This document shows, piece by piece, positions 56,521-64,000 of a DNA stretch of 64,000 nucleotides. The notes beneath the pieces were generated by a model. The model was not told the DNA's origin and made no database searches. It was given only the letters and a program-made list of their open reading frames with translations. The DNA is taken from NCBI GenBank assembly GCA_015680685.1, contig MNCI01021501.1, positions 35,852 to 99,851 of the forward strand. Direction: 5' to 3'. A program made the translations under genes and the position numbers. Numbering within the stretch: the first letter of the stretch is position 1; the number at the start of each line of letters is the position of its first letter. The stretch is from Gnetum montanum. Taxonomy: Eukaryota > Streptophyta > Gnetopsida > Gnetales > Gnetaceae.

Positions 56521-56956
56521 TCCTCTCTATCTTTTCAAAATCATTTTAATTGGAAATTGTTAGGAGAGGTTTCAAATTCCTAGCAGTTCATCAATTGTGC
56601 TAAACCAAGCCTTTTCCATGATGATTGGAAAGTCTCCCTTGCAAAGTTTAACAAAAATCACTAGGAAGTTAGCTAGATAGGATCACCCATAGGTGATGGT
56701 CACAATGTTCTCCATCAGTTTCAAGTAAACAATGATGGACTAATCTGCCAACATAAGATGAATGTTACTCTTCTTGAGTGGAGGTAGGTTCTAGGCTTTA
56801 TAAATTTCATGAGAGATCAAATTCACACTAGAACCTATGTCCAAAAGAGCCTTGAAAAGCTCATTTCCAACAATTTGCAAGTAAATTATGGGACTTCCAA
56901 GATTAGATCCTTTGTTGGAAAGGTAGCCAGCCTTTATCCAATTCATGACCACATAG
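56521..56956 (-). pseudogene. Element B protease
   Basis: Aspartic protease of B, cut by D on its 3' side and by E on its 5' side. 56791-56956 reads 'NKGSNLGSPIIYLQIVGNE' then 'LLDIGSSVNLISHEIYKA', with DIG at the active-site position; DLG/DTG-like forms are usual for Athila-type proteases. Leftward it continues through worn protease flap and C-terminal sequence. The first 5 bp are the right TCCTC duplication of D. It belongs with 24996-27263. Confidence 0.85.
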
Positions 56957-58567
56957 TGTAGCAACCGAAAAGGTCGGTGGCTAGAAAACACCGAGGGATC
57001 GGCAAGCGTGACAGTTTCAACCCCGTACCTGCAGGAGGGCTGTGCTGGGTGTGTGCGGATACGGGGGCACCCTGAACGGTCTGGTCAATCAGACAAGGAC
57101 TTACATCAGCGTCAATATAGCCTTTTGCAACTTGTACCTTTGAGACAGAATGAAAATGTGAAATAATGCTTGAAAGTAAATAAAGCAGAAAATGTGACAA
57201 CAATGCGAAGTAATGCTTGAAAGTGAATAAAACAGAAAAAAATAATGCAAACAGGATAGAAGGCAAGAAATAAAGTAAAGTGTAGTTAGAAACATGCACC
57301 ACTCCAAAGCTATAGACTTGCTCTGTCAAGATGGATACAGTCTATTGCATAGCGTGATGAAGTGCAGAGATCCCGAGAGTAACCAGGATGTGTAGAGCAA
57401 AACAGACTATGCGCTTGGACGTGGACTTAGGTGTTGATAATGCGGGAATTCTACCAAGGTGGTAGAAGAAGGGTGGAACAGAGTGTTAGCTGAAAATGCT
57501 AACTGTATGTAGTGTCAAATAGAGAGCTCACAATGCTTGATGTTACAATGCCAGAGAGGAGAGAAGTTTTTCAGAATTCAAAAAATTCTCACCCCTTGAA
57601 TGCTGTTCTTTTAAAAAAATGCGAACTATCTTTTGCATGCTGTTTTCCGGGGTATTTATAGGGCCAAAGGGCACACGTTGATTTGCCGGTGCCACTCATG
57701 CCATGTATGACCGTTGGACCTACAAGAACATTGTAGTGTGAACCTGTCATGCAATAACTACGAGCCTACCATGCCATAATTACGTCATCATCATCTGGAG
57801 ACGTGCACCAACGGTCCGATTAGGTGAAGTGCATTGATGTTGCACAACCACCCTCATGCGTTGCTATGCTTTGCAGTGTAACATGCTTGGCATAGCGTAG
57901 CACTTTGTCGCGCGTTCTGCTACACGTATGTTGCTTGCTATGCTACATAACGTAGCGTAGCATAGTAGCTAGCCTTAGTCGCTAAAGTTTTGCCGATTTG
58001 CAAACTTCGTCTTCTACAATGCAAGTCTTGCAAACTTCGTTGATTCTGCCCTTCGAGATGCCTTCTGTCCCTTCTGCAGGATTGCTACGCCTCGCTGCGC
58101 CATGTAGCTCAGCGTAGCATAGTAGCAGACATGGTCTACCACTTCCTGATGGAAAGGGACATCGTTGTAGAACTTAAAATTGGGAGATGGGAATGGTGGT
58201 GAAGCCATTGTCATGCTACGCTACGTAGCATAGCACTTCATTTTGCCATTGTCTTTTGAAGTTTGCCACGCTACGAGGTGTAGCGTAGCAAACTTTGTGA
58301 CTTAGAAAACTTGTCGAACTATTTTTTGTGCATCCAGAGTGCTACTGCCAATTTTGCACACCATTTCTGAGTAGGCTATCAGCTGGTCAGGCTACTTTGA
58401 TGGACAGGCAGGATGACACAGAACCTATCCATGCTCAAAGTAGAAAATTTGCCAAACTGGCCAGCCTAAACTCAAAACGTTCTTCTCCTGATGAACTGTC
58501 ATAGTGCTACACAGACTGCAAGAGCCTAGTGAAGAAATGATGATCCCACATTTTTTAGGGTGTTTCA
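56957..58567 (-). repeat. 3' LTR of element E
   Basis: 1611 bp, plus-strand ends 'tgtagcaaccgaaaagg' and 'gggtgtttca'. Related to the D LTR, but clearly a different copy. TATA box at 57653-57660 (minus). Palindromic GCTACG/CGTAGC clusters at 57862-57970, 58087-58127, 58214-58236 and 58265-58290. Confidence 0.9.
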
Positions 58568-58589
58568 TTGGCCCCTCTTTATCGATGTC
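58568..58589 (-). other. Polypurine tract of element E
   Basis: Minus strand GATAAAGAGGGGCCAA next to the LTR start TGAAACACCC. Identical layout to D and F. Confidence 0.85.
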
Positions 58590-59574
58590 TAGAGAATAGG
58601 CTTGATGGACGTCGGCAAAGAATACGAAACACCACAGCAAGAGAAATGCTAAGGTTGTTGCTCGGTGAGTGTTGAGATGTTGCTTGGCCACACTTGAGAG
58701 TGTTGCATTGGTTTTGCAGAGGTTAAGACAGAGAGCAAAGATAATGTTTAGTAGAGTCCCTCGTCGGAATGCTCTGAGGGACTCGTTTGCATTTTCATCT
58801 TTGGCTAGCGCTGTTCTTCAACCTCCTATAGGCAAGTGCCCACTTGGTAGGCTGAGTTGCGTTACATCTGTGAAAGGTTTTGACCTACCTATAGAAACCT
58901 TTCATAAGATGAGTTGTGTTACGCACATGCTGGAATCTACACTCTGAAGTAGCTGAGCTAGTCGAGGCACTCACTTTGCAATGCTGTAGCATTTGCTGCT
59001 ATAGCGAGATGTGTCTGTGAGGACAAGGTCTTGCTAGCTACTGGCATTGTTGTTACTCTTGGGCACCGTCGTTGGTGTGAGATGCCCAAAGCTGGAAAGT
59101 TAGCAGCAGCCTTGGCAGTACCGACGTGGAGGATCTGGCCTTGAAGGAGCCCGGTGTTGTTGCGGGTGCGGATGCTCTGGAATCCCTACTAGGGGCTTAC
59201 ATTCCCAATTTAGCTATGGGATCAGTTTCCACATAGCTAATGTCATGCAAGCCCAAGCATTGACAGGGAGTTGGAGCAACAATATTGTGGCTAGGCCACA
59301 ATACTGCTAGAACTCTAGAAGTGGGAGCTAGCCCAAGAACCACCGTCAGGGAAATGGGTCGTGGCGACGGTAGGTTCGAAGGGCTAGTGTGATGTCATAC
59401 GGCATCTTCAAAGGGTCAGCATGATGCCAAGGTTGGCGGCATCGTGTGTGTCCTGGACCACGTTCTTAGTGTGTTGTGAATGGCGTTCCAAAGCTACGAC
59501 GTCCCACCCACACGTTAGCATCGTGCCCACTTGTTCGGTGTGTATCTGGTGCTAGTGCATGCTAGGGATGTGAT
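58590..59574 (-). other. 3' untranslated region of element E
   Basis: About 1 kb, related to 29161-30494 of D in several blocks. No conserved reading frame; 58669-58947 (plus) has no counterpart in D and no recognisable motif. Confidence 0.6.
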
Positions 59575-59900
59575 GCGAACCTAGTTTAAGGTCTTGGTAG
59601 ACCATGTGCTGGTTTAAGGTCCCAAGGGACCACCGTGTTGGTTTAAGGTCCCAGCAGATTGTACATGCCAGTTTATCGTTGTAGCGGACGTGCAACACCA
59701 ATTTATAGTCATAGTAGACTAAGAGTGTCAATTTTACGTTGTAGTAAATGGTTGTTGCCAGTTTAACATCGTGGCATACGCTACTCGATGCTGCTAGTTT
59801 ATCGTCATTGTAGATGCTGCTCGGTGCTGTTGCCAGTTTATCATCATAGCAGACGATGATTGGTGCAACTGCCAGTTTATCATTCTAGCGGACAGTGCTT
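59575..59900 (-). repeat. Motif block downstream of E integrase
   Basis: About ten copies, 30-36 bp apart on the plus strand: 'tagtttaaggtcttggtaga', 'ggtttaaggtcccaagggac', 'cagtttatcatcatagcaga' and others. It directly follows the truncated integrase, as the 40441-40860 block does in F. Confidence 0.87.
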
Positions 59901-62900
59901 GTTGTTGTCGTTGTGCTTCAAACGTAGTGCTCGATTCATCTCAGCATCTGCATGCATTCCTCCTCCACTAAGTCGAGGTCGATGGTTCACGATTCGTTGT
60001 TCTGGGCTTCACTCACAACGTCGAACATGATCATCCGAAGTGAGGGTACCTGCAACACAAGAGGCAATACAGCTTCAAATCCGTAAACAAGACTATAAGG
60101 GGTCTTACTTGTAGCAGTTGTGCAAGTCATTCGGTAGACTTAGAGGACGTAGAGGATCTACTCGTGCCACTGCCTCTTGCTATTGTTAAGCATCCACTTC
60201 AGCAAGTTGATGATGGACTTATTTGTAGCTCCCACTTGCCTGTTCACCTGCAGATAATAAGGGGAAGAAAATGATTGTTTAATGCCTAGGTTACTATAGA
60301 AGGTTCAGGTTTCCTTACTGCTGAATTGTGGCCCATTGTCGATCACAATAGTCATTGGAAGCCCAAACCTAGTTATGATGTTATCAAGGATGAAATGGTA
60401 GATTTGCTGAGACTTCGTCTTCCTTTGGGGAATAGCTTCCACCCACTTGGTAAAATACTCTATGGCAGTGATAATGAACCTATGCTCCATGGAGGACTTA
60501 GGTGTAATAGGCCCTATGAGATCTAATCCCCATCGTTGGAAGGGCCACGTGATTTGCATTGGGTGCAGGTCTGTAGGTGCTATGTGTATGAGATTTGCGT
60601 ATCTTTGGCACGTGTCGCACGTCTTAACTTTCAACAGGTAGTCACACTCCATGTAGAGCCAATAGTACCCTAGGCGTCTGATTTTTGCAGCCATAGCACT
60701 GGGTGCTATATGTCCATGGCATAGCCCTTCATGGACCTCATTAACTACCTTTTGTGCTTACTCATCACCCACGCATGCTAGCAATATCCTGTCATAGGAT
60801 CGTCGGCACAGGGCGTCATTTCCCATGAGCATGTATTGCCGAGCACGCTTATGGATTACATCTCTCTGTGCAGATGTCAATCCACTTGGGGGGTTTTCCA
60901 TGCTGTAGATAAGCTTTAATGTTGGCATACCACCTCAAGGCATCCACAACGCTGACAGAGGCCATGTGTTCTACCTAAGTGATAGGCTCTGTGCATTCTG
61001 TGATCACGGTTGGTAGGTTTGCCAAGGAGTGTGATGGGATGTTTAATGCGAGGGTAGCTAGGGCATTTGCTATGGTGTTCTCGTTGCGTGGCACGTGTTG
61101 CACATCAGTGGTTGCAAATTGCTTAAGTGGGGTTTTTCTAGGTCGCAGTAGGGCTGCAGGTGCATAGCTTTGCAGGCGTAGACTTCGGTGATTTGATTAA
61201 TGACTAGTTGTGAATCTCCCTGGATTGCTAGGTGTTGTATGCGTAGCGCTTAGATAGTTAAGAGGCCTCTAAGTAGCCCCTCGTATTCTGCCATATTTTT
61301 GGTGCAAGGGAACATGAAATGATAAGCGGATGGGTGCACTTCCCCAGAGGGGAACATGATCGTGGAGGAGGCGCTACTTCCTCGCATGGTTGAGGCACCG
61401 TCGAAGTGTAAATTGGCTTCAAAATGTGATGGGACAATGGTGACATTGCTAACGTATTCATCCAGGAACTCGGGGTCTATGGTTTCCTGGTCGTCGACTG
61501 ACGAGGCCGTGAGTTGGGTCGCTATGGCTTGACCCTTCGTCAATGATTGACTTACATAACATAGGTCAAATTCTGTGGTTATTGCTTTCCATCGGGCTAT
61601 CCTACTACTTTCGTACAGGTTGCAGGTGATAGCCCGGAGTATATTGCTTTTGCAAATGATGTTGGTTGTGCTGCGCAACAGGTAATGCCGCCACTTCTTT
61701 AATGTGAATACTAGGGCTAGGCAGTTCCTCTCCACTTCGTTGTATTTCGTCTCGTATGCTACTAATACATGGCTCAGGTAGTACATTGGTATCTAAGAAC
61801 CGTCGTCCTACTTCTGACATAGCAATGCCGCTATGAAAGTATCAGAGGTGGCAAGGTATATGAAGAAAGGCTTTGTGGTGGGTGCACCGTTAGGAGGTGC
61901 GAGAGCTACTTCTTCAGGTCATCGAAGGCTTGTTGACATTGGGTTGTCCACTCAAAGTCAACCCCCTTCTTTAGAAGATGTTGCATGGGGTGTAACTTGT
62001 TAGTCAACCTGGCTATAAACCTTCGAATGAATTACACTCTACCTTGTAAACCATGTAACTCTTTAAGGTTTGTGGGAGGTGCTAGGTTGACAATGGCTTT
62101 GACTTTGTCGAGGTCCACCTGTATTCCAGCCTCTGATACTATGAACCTTAACATGCGTCCTGTTTTCACCCCGAAGATGTACTTCTTAGGATTGAGGCGT
62201 AGGTCATGCATTTGGCAATATTTGAGGACTACCCCCAGATCGTGTGGGTGATCATCTACCTCCTTGGACTTAACCACTATATCATCTACGTAGTCATTTA
62301 ATGTTTCTAGTATGTAGTCACTGAAAATATAAGTCATGGCTCACTGGTAGGTTGCTCCAGCATTCTTGAGCCCAAATGGCATCATGGTATAGCAGAAGGT
62401 CCCCCATGGGGTCATGAAGGTTTTTGACAACTGGTGCTCTGGGTTAATGCGGATTTGGTTGTATCCGGAGAAACCATCCATGAAGAATAATAGAGCATGG
62501 CCAACCGTGGTGTCGATGAGCTGATCAGTGCTTAAGAGTGGGAAGTTGTCTTTGATCATTGCCTTGTTCAAGTCTCAGAAGTCTATACAGATCCGTATCC
62601 CTCCTATTTTCTTTGAAACCACAACGATGTTGGACACCCATTCAAAATAGTCGACCGCACAAATGAAACCCGCTTGGTATAGCTTAGTGATTTTATCTCT
62701 CACAGCTAGTGCGATTTCTGCTTTAACTTTGCGAGCTTTCTGCTTAACTGTCTTTATGTGGGGGTCTAGGATGATGTTGTGCTGAATCAGCCATGGATCT
62801 AGACCTGACATGTCACTGTATGACCATGTGAAGACATCTATGTTGTCCTGCAGGATTTTAGCTATATTTTTATGCAATTGCTTATCTGGGAGAGAGCTAA

Positions 62901-63165
62901 GTTTCAATGTTTTCACCTCCCCCTTTGACATGGTCATAGGTATCTCGACAAGAGGGTCCTTGGTTACATCCCCTACCTCTAAGTCTAGGGCTTGGACTAG
63001 GTGTCTGGGCCGATCTAGGGATGCTTCTAAGGCTATTACAGTGCTAGTCGTAGTCGACCCCTAGTCGATCATGTCGGGGTTCAACTATCTCGCGAGCTTG
63101 CCCTGTGGCCCTGCTAATGTCAAAGGCATGGAAAGGTCATGATGGATTCCCATCTCTCGCTTGAC
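59901..63165 (-). pseudogene. pol of element E: RT, RNase H, second RNase H, integrase
   Basis: The best preserved pol here. Exon start at 63165 after an AG; ATG at 63153. RT runs 63165-62032, one frame from 62937, with 'VVSKKIGGIRIC', 'FMDGFSGYNQIRI' and intact YVDD at 62281-62292. RNase H lies at about 61960-61560 ('YYLSHVLVAYETKYNEVERNC'-type region). The second RNase H is at 61530-61190 with 'HFDGASTMRG', 'MAEYEGLLRGL' and 'GDSQLVINQI', so all acidic residues are kept. Integrase: HHCC finger at 60630-60730 ('CDTCQRY'), first Asp in 'WGLDLIGPI', second in 'VIDNGPQFSS' (60305-60694), third catalytic Glu changed to Gly ('QVGATNK'), then 'GFEAVLPLVLQVPSL'. The C-terminal GPY segment is missing: the frame runs into the motif block near 59900. 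Scattered stops throughout. Confidence 0.92.
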
Positions 63166-63279
63166 CTACCATTATAACATGAAAGCTTGGTTAAGGAATG
63201 TTAGAGATTATGTGAAATGAAAATCTGCAAAGCAACGTTGAGATGCAATTTGCTAAGTATGGCAATGTAAAGATTGAAA

Positions 63280-63720
63280 GTTTGCTAGTTTAAGGTCGTG
63301 GTGGACCGCCGAGGCACAAGAGTGTAGAATTGCTAAAGGTGTAAAATTGCTGATGTAAAGTGAGAAGCTGTGTAACTGTTGGTATGCAAATGCCAAACTG
63401 CTAATTTAGTGTCATTTTGGACTACCATATTGCAACATGCAAGATCTTAATATGCAAGATAATAGTACAAGGAATTGCGGGTATGAGAAGTATCGAACTA
63501 CCAATGCAAAAATGGAGACACGAAACCACTAGGAAATGTGATACTGCTTATATGGAAGAAGGTGAGATAACCACTGGTGTAAGCATGTGGTGTTGTTAGT
63601 TTAACATCATTGCGGACCACGAACGTAATGGGCTAAAACTACTAATTTAGGGTCTTTTTGGACCCTGAGGGGTGCAACTATGCTAGGATTGCTAGTTTAA
63701 GGTCTTTTCGGACCCTTAAT
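63280..63720 (-). repeat. Motif block, RT side of E
   Basis: Copies such as 'gctagtttaaggtcgtggtg' (63282), 'gctaatttagtgtcattttg' (63400), 'ttagtttaacatcattgcgg' (63596), 'ctaatttagggtctttttgg' (63641) and 'gctagtttaaggtcttttcg' (63690). Same place and theme as 44583-45000 in D. Confidence 0.85.
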
Positions 63721-63895
63721 CGGAAATAAATATTATTTGTTATTTTCAATAAGGTAAGTAGTTGGCTTGAAGCGTGTCAAGGCTTTAATGCTAATAGTGT
63801 TATGATGTCGTGGCGAGCATGCTATGCTGCATGGTGCGCTCTACATTAATCGGAGAGAGAGAGGGCAGCAAGTTTTCCTATTTTGCCATTGTGGC

Positions 63896-63903
63896 CATAA
63901 ATA
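63896..63903 (+). promoter_or_regulatory. TATA-like box of a probable antisense gene in E
   Basis: 'cataaata' followed by 'ggggttaaaccctggt' and 'gagcgtagagcc', matching the antisense promoter of D at 45139-45215. Any gene it drives would start beyond the window edge. Confidence 0.5.
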
Positions 63904-64000
63904 GGGGTTAAACCCTGGTAATTTTGCCATTTTCACCGTAAGAGCGTAGAGCCTTCATTAGAGCACAAGGTGATATCAAAGTGCGAAGCAATTGCGTTGA

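Larger units (their letters stand above)
8924..56956 (-). mobile_element. Element B, Athila-like LTR retrotransposon, interrupted, 5' part off-window
   Basis: The outermost element of the nest, read right to left. Its own sequence survives in three blocks: 8924-15781, 24996-27263 and 56521-56956, about 9.6 kb in all. Order in its sense direction: protease (56521-56956), protease-RT linker, RT with FMDD, RNase H, integrase, a 2-kb spacer with an internal promoter, ORF-X, polypurine tract and 3' LTR. The blocks join cleanly when A (between 15781 and 24996) and D (between 27263 and 56521) are removed, each flanked by a 5-bp direct repeat. E entered the protease at 56957. The gag gene and 5' LTR lie to the right of 64000. 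The Athila-like assignment rests on RT style, an extra gene after integrase and kinship with A, whose primer site is tRNA-Asp-like. Confidence 0.85.
56957..64000 (-). mobile_element. Element E, Tat/Ogre-like retrotransposon, truncated by the window
   Basis: Same family as D by LTR. Sense order, right to left: promoter region of a probable antisense gene (63740-64000), RT-side motif block (63280-63720), RT acceptor (63167/63166), RT, RNase H, second RNase H, integrase (63165-59900), motif block (59575-59900), 3' untranslated region, polypurine tract and 3' LTR (56957-58567). The 5' LTR, gag and protease are beyond 64000. The left target duplication would be CATAG (56952-56956); the right copy is not visible. 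Confidence 0.9.

Overview
The window looks like plant nuclear DNA from a large, repeat-rich genome. It is AT-rich, I can find no host gene, and almost everything recognisable is decayed Ty3/gypsy LTR retrotransposon. The elements are old (LTR pairs about 83-94% identical by eye) and carry many nonsense mutations. That would fit a gymnosperm or another giant plant genome, but nothing here fixes the species.

Layout. 1-8923 is a left flank. It holds a + strand pol remnant of a Tat-type element (853-2756), three unrelated tandem repeats (periods 696, 433 and 244 bp) and a dispersed direct repeat. From 8924 to the right edge the window is one nested retrotransposon stack. The outermost element, B, is Athila-like and on the minus strand. 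Its 3' LTR is at 8924-9753 and its pol is broken by three insertions. A (15782-24995, minus) sits inside the B integrase with target duplication ATGTC. D (27264-56520, minus) sits between the B protease and reverse transcriptase with target duplication TCCTC. E (56957 to beyond 64000, minus) sits inside the B protease. F (30548-43782, plus) lies inside the D reverse transcriptase with target duplication CCATC. B gag, the B 5' LTR and the right end of E lie beyond the window.

Two element groups are present. B and A form an Athila-like group (A has a tRNA-Asp-type primer site) and carry an extra gene of about 940 codons (ORF-X) between pol, or gag, and the 3' LTR. ORF-X has a plant-transposon-protein-like N-terminal half and a long coiled-coil-like tail. 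A has gag and ORF-X but no pol, so it is a non-autonomous relative of B. In both elements a promoter-like block upstream of ORF-X copies the architecture of that element's own LTR promoter. D, E, F and the 853-2756 remnant form a Tat/Ogre-like group: two RNase H domains, an apparent intron between protease and reverse transcriptase, and long LTRs.

The most unusual item is in D. The intron between protease and reverse transcriptase contains an opposite-strand gene (45286-49958, plus) with its own TATA box and about six exons. Three of its five introns keep reading phase exactly. E carries the matching promoter region at the window edge, so the gene is probably a family trait. Other signals worth attention are short motif blocks on both sides of pol in D, E and F, palindromes shared by the D/E LTRs and the antisense-gene introns, and a dense array of heat-shock-element-like motifs in the F LTRs.
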